DNA of 9,363 bases. Origin: Chloroflexota bacterium (GTDB lineage Bacteria; Chloroflexota; Limnocylindria; Limnocylindrales; CSP1-4). Of the stretch, positions 1 to 6,933 are shown piece by piece. The stretch's first letter is position 1; the number at the start of each line of letters is the position of its first letter. The notes beneath the pieces are model-generated. The model was not told where the DNA came from. It ran no database searches and worked only from the letters and a program-made list of their open reading frames with translations. Made by a program: the position numbers and the translations under genes. The DNA lies in contig JACDAV010000188.1 in the NCBI GenBank assembly GCA_013695255.1, forward strand, positions 1 through 9,363, in the 5' to 3' direction.

Positions 1-692
1 GGGTTATCCCGCAGTCCTGGGTCCTTCAGGAACGCGTTGAAGACGTCCAGCCGAAAGCCATCCACGCCGCGCTCCAGCCAGCCACGGACCATCGCCCACT
101 GGTCTGCCTCGACCGCGGGATTCCGCCAGTTCAGCTCGGGCTGCTGGACCAGGAACGTGTGGTAGTAGAACTGCTGCCGGGCCGGCTCGAACTCCCAGCC
201 GGACCCGCCGAAGAACGAGACCCAGTTGTTCGGCGGCAACGGGATGCCGGCGGCGTCCCAGCCGGACGGCTCGCGCCACAGGTAGTACTCGGCGTAGGGA
301 CCCTCGCGCGACATCCGGGACTGCCTGAACCACTCATGCTCGTCGCTCGTGTGGTTCATCACCAGGTCGATGATCACCCGCAACCCCCGGGCGTGACACG
401 CGTCCACGAGCCGGTCGAAGTCCGCCTCCGACCCGAACAGCGGATCCACCCGAGTGTGGTCGGCGACGTCGTAGCCCAGGTCATGGCCGGGGGACGGATA
501 GAACGGCGACAGCCAGACCGCGTGCACTCCCAGGCCGTCCGGACCGAGGTGGTCGAGGTGGTCGATCATCCCCTGCAGGTCCCCGACCCCGTTCCCGTCG
601 CTGTCCGCGAAGCTGCGGGGGTAGATCTGGTAGACCGCCCCATCGCGCCAGTCGGCGGGGGGGATGGGCTCGGGCCGGTCCAGGTCGGGCAT
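1..692 (-). CDS. GH13 alpha-glucosidase/alpha-amylase family enzyme, N-terminal part (3' end outside window)
   Basis: Retaining hydrolase acting on alpha-glucosidic bonds, probably of short oligosaccharides. The frame is open from ATG at 692 to the left edge, giving 230 codons of a protein that is usually 500-560 residues. Visible features are the N-terminal barrel entry with IYPRSF and DSDGNGVGDL (the Asp-rich calcium-site loop of alpha-glucosidases), conserved region I with NHTSD (N113, H114), a PPNNW segment, the QQPELNWRNP stretch, and region II GVDGFRLDV with the nucleophile D216. The acid/base Glu and third catalytic Asp lie beyond the edge. There is no signal peptide, so it is probably cytoplasmic. 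The start lacks a Shine-Dalgarno site but lies 8 nt after a -10-like hexamer, so a leaderless transcript is likely. It is divergent from the oxidoreductase at 750 and a paralogue of the GH13 gene at 4752-6356. The family is certain; the substrate is not. Confidence 0.93.
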   Translation of the reverse strand, partial: MPDLDRPEPIPPADWRDGAVYQIYPRSFADSDGNGVGDLQGMIDHLDHLGPDGLGVHAVWLSPFYPSPGHDLGYDVADHTRVDPLFGSEADFDRLVDACHARGLRVIIDLVMNHTSDEHEWFRQSRMSREGPYAEYYLWREPSGWDAAGIPLPPNNWVSFFGGSGWEFEPARQQFYYHTFLVQQPELNWRNPAVEADQWAMVRGWLERGVDGFRLDVFNAFLKDPGLRDN

Positions 693-700
693 GGTCGCGG

Positions 701-730
701 ATTCTGGCGGTGTGTCGGGCGAACCGTCAA
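701..730 (-). promoter_or_regulatory. Putative leaderless promoter of the left GH13 gene
   Basis: Read on the minus strand, TTGACG (plus positions 725-730) is followed by 18 nt and then CAGAAT (701-706). That is 5/6 and 4/6 matches to the sigma-70-type -35 and -10 boxes. CAGAAT ends 8 nt before the ATG at 692, so transcription would begin at or next to the start codon. No Shine-Dalgarno site is seen, which agrees with a leaderless mRNA. Confidence 0.55.
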
Positions 731-735
731 CCGAT

Positions 736-741
736 TATCCT
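736..741 (+). promoter_or_regulatory. Putative -10 element of the oxidoreductase-GH38 operon
   Basis: TATCCT (736-741) ends 8 nt before the proposed GTG start at 750, the same geometry as on the opposite strand. No good -35 box is seen 17-18 nt upstream. The hexamer sits just outside the -35 box of the divergent GH13 promoter, so the two promoters are packed into 57 bp and may compete or share a regulator. The element supports GTG-750 as the start. Confidence 0.4.
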
Positions 742-749
742 TCCTGCCC

Positions 750-1919
750 GTGACCCCCCGCCCTGACACTCCGTCCCGCGATGCCGTCCGCCTGGGCGTG
801 GTCGGCCTCGGGGCCGTGGCCCAGGCCGTCCACCTGCCGCTCATCGCACGGCTCGGCGGCTCCATCCGGCTGGCCGCCCTGTGCGACCTGTCGCCGACCC
901 TCCTCCGCGTCATGGGTGAGCGGTATGGCGTCCCCCCTGAGGCGCGAACCACGGACCTCGCGACGATGCTGGACATGGAGGGCATCGACGGCGTCGTGAT
1001 CCTGACCAGCGGTTCGCACGGTGGCGCGGCCCAGGCGGCCCTTGACCGCGGGATCCCCGTCCTGTGCGAGAAACCGCTCGCGCACACCCTCGCAGAGGCT
1101 GATCGCCTCGCGGCCTCTCCCGCCGCGGATCGGCTGCTCCTTGGCTACATGAAGGTCTTCGACCCAGCAGTGGAGGAGGCCAGAAATGGGTTCCTCGACC
1201 CAGCTTCGGGTCTGGGCGACCTTCGCCAGATCGAGGTGACCGTCCTCCACCCGACCAACGAGTCGCAGCTCGCCTTCGCCCACCTCGCACCGGCCCCGGG
1301 CGATATCGACCCAGAGGTCATGGAGCGCCTGCACGCGGAGTCGGCTCGGCTCCTGGCCATCGCGCTCGGGAGCGACGCCGGGTCCGAGTTCGGTCGCCTG
1401 TACGGCGGCATCCTCGTGGGCAGCCTTGTCCACGAACTGGCGGTCATCCGGGCCGTGACCGGCGACCCCGGCCCCCTCGAGATCGATCACGTCGACCTTT
1501 TTCCGGAAGGTGCCTGGCCGCCTTCGGTCACGATCGCGGCGCGCCGGTCCGACGGCGTCCGGGTCGCCATCGGATGGCACTTCCTCGACCATTACCCGGC
1601 CTACCGCGAGGACGTTCGGTTCCATCACCGAGGCGGCTCCATCGAGCTCACGTTCCCGGCGCCGTACCGCCTCCACCTGCCCACCAAGCTGGTGGTCTCG
1701 ACAGGGGGCGACGAGCGCCGATCGCAGTTCCGCTTCGAGGCGATCGACGAGGCATTCGAGGTCCAGCTCATGGCCTTTCGCGACCTCGTGCGGGATGGCG
1801 TCGCGCCACGGACCGGGATCGCCGACGGCCGGACCGATCTCGTGACGTGCCAGCGCATCGTCGCGCGGCTGGCCGCAGATCGGGGCGTCGCGGTCGGTGG
1901 CGAGGCAGGCCGCGCATGA
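750..1919 (+). CDS. Gfo/Idh/MocA family oxidoreductase (atypical catalytic motif), coupled to GH38
   Basis: Predicted NAD(P)-dependent dehydrogenase, 389 residues, cytoplasmic. The N-terminal Rossmann fold has VRLGVVGLGAVAQ (G19, G21, A24), and the EKPL motif has K108. The C-terminal alpha/beta domain follows. The open frame runs upstream to 159, but that part is antisense to GH13. GTG-750 is chosen because the dinucleotide fold starts about 14 residues later and a -10-like hexamer lies 8 nt before it. Oddities: the segment after GYMKVFDPAVE holds an extended, mostly helical stretch of about 60 residues, and the usual Asp four residues before the catalytic-region His is Gly (GSLVHEL, G224, H228). 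The stop overlaps the GH38 start (ATGA, 1916-1919), so translation is probably coupled. It may oxidise the sugar or aglycone handled by GH38. Some members of this fold are NAD-dependent glycosidases, so that role is possible. Family sure, substrate unknown. Confidence 0.88.
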   Translation: MTPRPDTPSRDAVRLGVVGLGAVAQAVHLPLIARLGGSIRLAALCDLSPTLLRVMGERYGVPPEARTTDLATMLDMEGIDGVVILTSGSHGGAAQAALDRGIPVLCEKPLAHTLAEADRLAASPAADRLLLGYMKVFDPAVEEARNGFLDPASGLGDLRQIEVTVLHPTNESQLAFAHLAPAPGDIDPEVMERLHAESARLLAIALGSDAGSEFGRLYGGILVGSLVHELAVIRAVTGDPGPLEIDHVDLFPEGAWPPSVTIAARRSDGVRVAIGWHFLDHYPAYREDVRFHHRGGSIELTFPAPYRLHLPTKLVVSTGGDERRSQFRFEAIDEAFEVQLMAFRDLVRDGVAPRTGIADGRTDLVTCQRIVARLAADRGVAVGGEAGRA

Positions 1920-4744
1920 CGACGATCGTGGATCCACCGTCCGACCCTTCGCCGTCGGCTGACGATGGCCCGGCGATCATCCACCTCGTCCCGCACACCC
2001 ACTGGGACCGCGAGTGGTACGAGCCGTTCCAGACCTTCCGGCTGCGCCTCGTCGACCTCGTCGACGAGCTGCTCGCCCGGATGGACGCGGACCCGCGGAT
2101 GCGGTTCACGCTCGACGGCCAGTGCGCCACCGTGGACGACTATCTCGAGGTCCGGCCGGCGGCGGAACCGTTGCTCCGGAAGCTGATCGCCGAAGGCCGG
2201 CTGGCGATCGGGCCGTGGCAGATTCTGATGGACGAGTTCCTCGTCTCGGGCGAGACGATCGTGCGCAACCTGGAGCTCGGCTGGCGCCGGGCGACGGACC
2301 TCGGCGGCGCGATGCCGGTCGGCTATCTGCCGGACATGTTCGGACACATCGCCCAGATGCCGCAGATCCTGCGGCGGGCGGGGATCGACCGGGCGGTCGT
2401 CTGGCGCGGGGTGCCGGCCGCGATCGACCGCAACAGGTTCGTCTGGCGCGCCCCGGATGGATCCGCCGTGGACGCCGAGTACCTGGGCCGCCACGGCTAC
2501 GGCAACGGCGCCTACCTGTTCGACGTTCCGGGCCGGCTGGCCGGCAAGCTGGCCGGGTATGTGCGGGCCAACGCCGGGTTCTACGGCCGGCGGTCGCTGC
2601 TCGCGATGTACGGGACGGATCACGCGGTTCCCTCGCCGCGCCTCGTCGACCTCGTCGAGGAGGTCAACCGGACGCACGCGACCGTGGAGGTCCGGCTCGA
2701 GACGCTGGCGGAGTACGCGCAGGGCGCGGCGGATGCCGGCGCGGCGCCGGGCCCCGGCCCGGAGTGGAACGGCGAGCTCCGGTCCGGAGCCCGGGCAAAC
2801 ATGCTGATGAACGTCACGTCCGCCCGGATCGACGTCAAGGCTGCGGCAGCCCGGGCCGAGCGGCTCCTGGAGCGCTACGCCGAACCGCTGACCGCGCTGC
2901 ACGGCGGGCCGTGGCCGGAGCGGCCGCTCGAGCTCGCCTGGCGGCGGGTCGTCGACAACTCGGCCCATGACTCGATCTGCGGCTGCTCGCACGACGCCGT
3001 CCACGCCCAGGTGCTGAGCCGCTTCGCCGAGGCGGAGCAGCTGGCCCGCGGGATCCTGTCCCGCACGCTCGACCGGATCGGCCGGCGTGCCGGAACCGGC
3101 CGCTGGGCGGCGGTCAACCCGTCGCCGGTCGCGCGCGAGGAGATCGTCGAGCTCGACGTCTCCGTGCCACGTGACGTCGAGACCGTCGTGCTGCGCAGCG
3201 GCGGGCGGCCGATCGCCAGCCAGGAGATCGGTCGACCGGATCCGCTGGTGGCCGAGCGACGGATCCGCGGCACGGACCTGGCCGCGTGGTTCGAACGACG
3301 GCTGCACGGTCGCGAGCTGCTGGGCCGCCAGGTGAACGGCGCCGCCATCGAGACCAACGACCTCGCCCATCCCCGGATCGTGGTCATGGTCGACGACGTC
3401 GCCGATCCCCCGGAACTGGACGTCGAGGCGCTCGTCGAGGGCATCGGCCCCGCGGGCGCCGCCCGGCCGGACGATCTGTGGGACGTGTTCGTCATCGCCT
3501 CCGACCGCCGGCGCGTGCTCGCCCGGGTGGGGGCGCCCGCGCTGGGCTGGCGAAGCCTCGAGCTGGCCACCGATGCCGAGCCACCGCCGGTGGACGACGC
3601 GGTGAGGGCGGATGCCCAGGGGCTCGACAACGGGCTGGTGCGCGTCGCCCTCTCGCCCGATGGGACGTTCGCCCTGGCGGGCGGAGGCGTGACGCTCGAC
3701 GGCGTCGGACGGCTGGTCGACGGCGGCGACTTCGGTGACAGCTACAACTACGGTCCGCCGGCCGGCGATCGGCTCGTCGACACGCCCACCGACGTGCGGA
3801 TCGAGATCCTCGAGTCGGGCCCGCTCCGCGCGCGGATCGCGGTGCTGCGGCGGTACGAATTTCCTCGCGCCGTCGAGGCGGACGGCTCTGCTCGAACCGA
3901 GGTGGCAGTCGAGACCTGGGTCCGGACGGAGCTCGAGCTGCAGGCCGGCGAGCCGTTCGTGCGCGTTCGCCTCCGTTGGGAGAACCGGTCGCGCGACCAC
4001 CGCCTGCGCTGGCACCTGCCGCTGCCGGGCGAGGTGGCACACTCCAGCGCGGAGGGCCAGTTCGCGGTCGTCGAGCGCGGCCTCGAGGTCGAGGGCGGTC
4101 ACGGCGAGGTGCCGCTCCCCACGTTCCCGGCGGCCGGCTTCGTGAGCGTCTCGGGACTGAGCGTGCTGCTGGATCAGGTCACGGAGTACGAGGTTCTCGG
4201 TGGGCGCGAGCTGGCGCTGACGGTCCTGCGCTCGTTCGGGCTGATCAGCCGCAACGACAACCCCTACCGCGAGGATCCCGCCGGCCCGCAGGTCGCGGTC
4301 GAGGATGGCCAGCGGCTCGGCTCGTGCGAGTTCGCCTTCGCGCTGCTGCCGCACGCTGGCGAATGGGCCGGTGCCGGCGTGCTCGACGCGGCCGAACGGT
4401 ACCGGCATCCGTTCCTGGTGCGCCGGGGGACGTCGGCGGAGCCAGACGAGCCGGCGACCGAAGGCGCGGGCCTCGCTGTCGAGGGCGACGGCGTCGTGCT
4501 GAGCGCGCTCCGGTGTCGCGGTGCGTGGCTCGAGGCCCGGGTGGTTGCCCAGTCGCCGACACCGACGCGTTGCACGATCCGCGGGCCGTTCGACGAGGCG
4601 CGCGACGCAGATCTGCTGGGCCGAGCCCTCGAGCCGCTGCCCACCGAGCCGGGCGTCCTGCGGCTGGATCTCCGGCCATGGGAGATCCGGACCGTCCAGC
4701 TTCGCCTCCTGCCGGATCCCGAGGCTGGTCTCGGCGGCGAGTGA
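1916..4744 (+). CDS. GH38 alpha-mannosidase-type glycoside hydrolase (MngB-like)
   Basis: Zinc-dependent retaining alpha-mannosidase, 942 residues, close to bacterial relatives (roughly 880-1050). The start is the ATG overlapping the upstream stop; GAGG at 1902-1905 is a suitable ribosome site. The catalytic barrel opens with HLVPHTHWDREW, giving zinc ligands H29 and D31. The nucleophile and zinc ligand is D140 in GYLPDMFGH. The probable acid/base is D235 in YGTDH, and the fourth ligand is H351 in HDSICGCS. The helical middle domain lies near 290-400. The C-terminal beta-sandwich contains the family's GDSYNYGPP signature (D608) and continues to the end. There is no signal peptide, so it acts inside the cell on imported substrate. 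The intact ligand set argues for activity. Wording around the motifs recalls mannosylglycerate hydrolase MngB and streptococcal alpha-1,3-mannosidase, but substrate cannot be read from sequence. It is second in an operon with the oxidoreductase. Confidence 0.95.
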   Translation: MTTIVDPPSDPSPSADDGPAIIHLVPHTHWDREWYEPFQTFRLRLVDLVDELLARMDADPRMRFTLDGQCATVDDYLEVRPAAEPLLRKLIAEGRLAIGPWQILMDEFLVSGETIVRNLELGWRRATDLGGAMPVGYLPDMFGHIAQMPQILRRAGIDRAVVWRGVPAAIDRNRFVWRAPDGSAVDAEYLGRHGYGNGAYLFDVPGRLAGKLAGYVRANAGFYGRRSLLAMYGTDHAVPSPRLVDLVEEVNRTHATVEVRLETLAEYAQGAADAGAAPGPGPEWNGELRSGARANMLMNVTSARIDVKAAAARAERLLERYAEPLTALHGGPWPERPLELAWRRVVDNSAHDSICGCSHDAVHAQVLSRFAEAEQLARGILSRTLDRIGRRAGTGRWAAVNPSPVAREEIVELDVSVPRDVETVVLRSGGRPIASQEIGRPDPLVAERRIRGTDLAAWFERRLHGRELLGRQVNGAAIETNDLAHPRIVVMVDDVADPPELDVEALVEGIGPAGAARPDDLWDVFVIASDRRRVLARVGAPALGWRSLELATDAEPPPVDDAVRADAQGLDNGLVRVALSPDGTFALAGGGVTLDGVGRLVDGGDFGDSYNYGPPAGDRLVDTPTDVRIEILESGPLRARIAVLRRYEFPRAVEADGSARTEVAVETWVRTELELQAGEPFVRVRLRWENRSRDHRLRWHLPLPGEVAHSSAEGQFAVVERGLEVEGGHGEVPLPTFPAAGFVSVSGLSVLLDQVTEYEVLGGRELALTVLRSFGLISRNDNPYREDPAGPQVAVEDGQRLGSCEFAFALLPHAGEWAGAGVLDAAERYRHPFLVRRGTSAEPDEPATEGAGLAVEGDGVVLSALRCRGAWLEARVVAQSPTPTRCTIRGPFDEARDADLLGRALEPLPTEPGVLRLDLRPWEIRTVQLRLLPDPEAGLGGE

Positions 4745-4751
4745 CGCGGGT

Positions 4752-6356
4752 TCAGACCAGCCGGACCACGACTCCCTCGTACGGGGCCAGCGCCACCGAT
4801 CCCTTCACCGGGTCGTCGCGATCGAGACCGGTCGAGACGATCACCCGGCCGCCGGGCAGGGGCACGTCGGCCGCCTCGTGCCCCAGGTTGAGCGCCACCG
4901 CGACGCGTCGGCCGCCGTCCTCGCGGAGGAATGCGATGACCCCGGGGGGAAGGTCGTCGAGCGCCCGGTAGGCGCCGCCCCGGAGAACGGGCTCCTGACG
5001 GCGAACCTCGATCAGCCGGCGGGTCAGCGCCAGCATCGAGTGGGAGTCCTTCATCTGGCTCGCCACATCGATCCCCAGACCGGGCCGGCCGAGCGGAAGC
5101 CACGGTGCGACCCCGGGCGGGCAGAAGCCGCCATTCGGTCCATCGGTCCAGGGCATCGGCGTCCGGGCGGCGTCCCGTCCCTGCCCCGGCACGTTCCGTT
5201 CCCATGGATCCCGGATGCGGTCCGGCGGAATATCGACGTTGGTCATCCCCAGCTCGTCGCCGTAGTAGACCGTCGGCGCGCCGCGGAGCGTGAGCAGCAG
5301 CATCATCGCCGCCCGCGCCCGCTCGGGACCGGCGGCTGTCGCCACCCGGTGCTGATCGTGGTTGCCCAGCACCCAGCTCGACGCCGCTCCCGCTGGGAGG
5401 GCGGCCTCCACCCGTTCCACGACGTCGCCGACCGTCCCTGACCCCCAGTCGTGGCGGAGCAGGTGAAAGCCGAACGGGAGGTGCATGCCGTCGAGCCGTT
5501 CGCCGTAGTAGGCGGCCCACTGGACCAGGTCGTGACTGGGCACCTCGCCGATCACGACCCGGTCGCGACCGTCCCGCCGGTCGTAGCCGTCGACCAGCGA
5601 TCGGAAGTCGCGCCAGACCCGATGGACGTCGGGATGGGCGAAGTCGTGCAGGTGGTCCTGGGCCTCCCACTCCGCACCGAACATTCCGCGCCACGGGCGT
5701 CCGTGGTTGAGCGGGTTGTCACGCAGCTCCGGGTCCTTCATGACGGCTCCTGCCACGTCGACCCGGAACCCGTCGACCCCGCGGTCCAGCCAGAACCGGG
5801 CGACGTCGAACATGGCGTCGCGGACGGCCGGGTTTCGCCAGTTGAGGTCCGGCTGCTCGCGGAGGAACGTGTGGAGATAGTACTGCCCGGTCTCCTGGTC
5901 CCACTCCCAGGCCGGGCCGCCGAACAGGCTGATCCAGTTGTTGGGCGGCCCGCCGTCGCGCCCGGCGTCGCGCCAGAAGAACCAGTCCCGCCGGGCGCTA
6001 TTGCGGGACGACCGCGAGTCGGTGAACCATGGATGGCGGTCGGAGGTGTGATTGGGCACGTAGTCGACCACCACCTGCAGGTCTCGCTCGTGCGCCGCGG
6101 TGATGAGGCGGTCGAAGGCCCCCAGGTCGCCGAAGAGCGGGTCGACGTCCGTGTGGTCGGATACGTCGTAGCCGAAGTCAGCCATCGGGGAGCGGTAGAA
6201 CGGTGTCAGCCAGATGGCATCGACACCCAGCCAGGCAACGTGATCGAGGTGGGCGGTGATCCCATCGAGGTCTCCGACGCCGTCACCGTTCGCGTCACCG
6301 AACGATCGCGTGTAGATCTCGTACAGCACACCGTGCTTCCACCATGCCTCGGTCAT
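4752..6356 (-). CDS. GH13 alpha-glucosidase (oligo-1,6-glucosidase-like), complete
   Basis: Retaining alpha-glucosidase, 534 residues, the normal length for this group, with no signal peptide. The barrel begins with LYEIYTRSF and DANGDGVGDL. Region I is NHTSD (N102, H103). Region II GVDGFRVDV carries the nucleophile D200. Region III VVIGEVP carries the acid/base E271. Region IV LGNHDQHR carries D334. A small C-terminal beta domain ends in EGVVVRLV. The catalytic triad is intact. Start ATG-6356 is chosen because the fold begins at once; only a weak GAGTGG lies 4 nt upstream. It follows the small membrane-type gene by 64 bp on the same strand and so probably belongs to the isomerase operon. It meets GH38 tail to tail with 7 bp between stops. 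The segments shared with the partial GH13 at the left edge look about half identical by eye, implying duplication with divergence. Exact bond specificity is unknown. Confidence 0.95.
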   Translation of the reverse strand: MTEAWWKHGVLYEIYTRSFGDANGDGVGDLDGITAHLDHVAWLGVDAIWLTPFYRSPMADFGYDVSDHTDVDPLFGDLGAFDRLITAAHERDLQVVVDYVPNHTSDRHPWFTDSRSSRNSARRDWFFWRDAGRDGGPPNNWISLFGGPAWEWDQETGQYYLHTFLREQPDLNWRNPAVRDAMFDVARFWLDRGVDGFRVDVAGAVMKDPELRDNPLNHGRPWRGMFGAEWEAQDHLHDFAHPDVHRVWRDFRSLVDGYDRRDGRDRVVIGEVPSHDLVQWAAYYGERLDGMHLPFGFHLLRHDWGSGTVGDVVERVEAALPAGAASSWVLGNHDQHRVATAAGPERARAAMMLLLTLRGAPTVYYGDELGMTNVDIPPDRIRDPWERNVPGQGRDAARTPMPWTDGPNGGFCPPGVAPWLPLGRPGLGIDVASQMKDSHSMLALTRRLIEVRRQEPVLRGGAYRALDDLPPGVIAFLREDGGRRVAVALNLGHEAADVPLPGGRVIVSTGLDRDDPVKGSVALAPYEGVVVRLV

Positions 6357-6420
6357 CGGTCCACTCGGATGGCCGCCACGATGCCGGGCCGGCGGGCGTC
6401 ATCGGCTCGTGCTGGCGAGG

Positions 6421-6933
6421 TCAGCGCGCGGTCGTCGTCGGCTGCCGCCACGCCCCGGAAGGTCGCCGGGCCGTTGCCAATCGGCCGTTGGGAGGCCGCG
6501 CCAGGCCACCGTCCGGCGACCATGACCAGTGGAAGTCGTCGTCCTCCTGGACGCCCCGCGGCCAGCCCACCTCGTCCCGGAACCCGAGGAAGCCATCGCC
6601 GAACCCGAAGCGGATGGCTCCGGCGATCGAGTGAAGTGCACGAAACGCGTAGATGGCCACCCCGGCGCTGACGACGAGGCCGGCATCGCCCGTCAGGAGC
6701 AGCAGAGCGACGAGGGCGCAGGCCGGCATCGCCTCGTGAGCCACGGCCTCCGCCAGCGCAGGCCGGGAGGGAGAGCGGGAGATGCGCCCCGGCGCCGGGC
6801 CCCGCTCCGGCTCCAGGGCCAGCTCCGGCTCCAGGGCCCCCAACGCCGCTCCGCCGGATCCCGGATCCACGAGGATTCCCGGGCGGACGTGCCCGCTGAC
6901 CCGCTCGACCTCGACCGGGCGGGGGTCGTCCAT
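6421..6933 (-). CDS. Unrecognised 170-residue protein with a hydrophobic hairpin
   Basis: I do not recognise a family. ATG-6933 is chosen because it overlaps the isomerase stop (TGATG), a typical coupled start; the frame is open further upstream but there is antisense to nothing and internal to the isomerase. Residues 1-60 are Pro/Glu/Gly/Arg-rich and include a doubled ALEPE segment. Residues about 69-80 and 84-100 are hydrophobic (ALVALLLL, GLVVSAGVAIYAF), enough for two short or marginal membrane passes. A glycine/phenylalanine-rich stretch, FGFGDGFLGF, follows, then an acidic and aromatic block, EDDDFHW, and a low-complexity basic tail. Its place between a sugar isomerase and a GH13 hydrolase suggests co-expression, not a known function. 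It could be a small membrane subunit or a lineage-specific protein. The coupled start and the long hydrophobic stretch favour a real gene, but a spurious frame cannot be excluded. Confidence 0.6.
   Translation of the reverse strand: MDDPRPVEVERVSGHVRPGILVDPGSGGAALGALEPELALEPERGPAPGRISRSPSRPALAEAVAHEAMPACALVALLLLTGDAGLVVSAGVAIYAFRALHSIAGAIRFGFGDGFLGFRDEVGWPRGVQEDDDFHWSWSPDGGLARPPNGRLATARRPSGAWRQPTTTAR
6804..6838. repeat. 18-bp tandem repeat, almost two copies
   Basis: A unit GCTCCGGCTCCAGGGCC plus A occurs at 6804-6821, and the first 17 bases repeat without change at 6822-6838. The period is six codons and encodes the doubled ALEPE(L/R) segment, near residues 34-44 of the minus-strand membrane-type protein. 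Being in frame, copy-number change would lengthen the protein without breaking it. Confidence 0.8.

Noticed and set aside
159..749. Upstream extension of the first oxidoreductase frame to an ATG at 159
   Set aside because: It is antisense to the well-conserved GH13 coding sequence, and its translation has no family features; the Rossmann fold starts after 785.
735..1937. 400-codon minus-strand frame opposite the first oxidoreductase
   Set aside because: Shadow frame; the plus strand shows the Rossmann and EKPL motifs.
1625..4408. Very long minus-strand open frame opposite GH38
   Set aside because: Its translation is Arg/Asp/Pro-rich without domain pattern, a common by-product of GC-rich coding DNA; the plus strand carries every GH38 motif.
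6379..6404. Weak stem CGATG/CATCG in the gap before the complete GH13 gene
   Set aside because: Only 5 bp with a poorly paired interior; not enough to call a terminator or control element.
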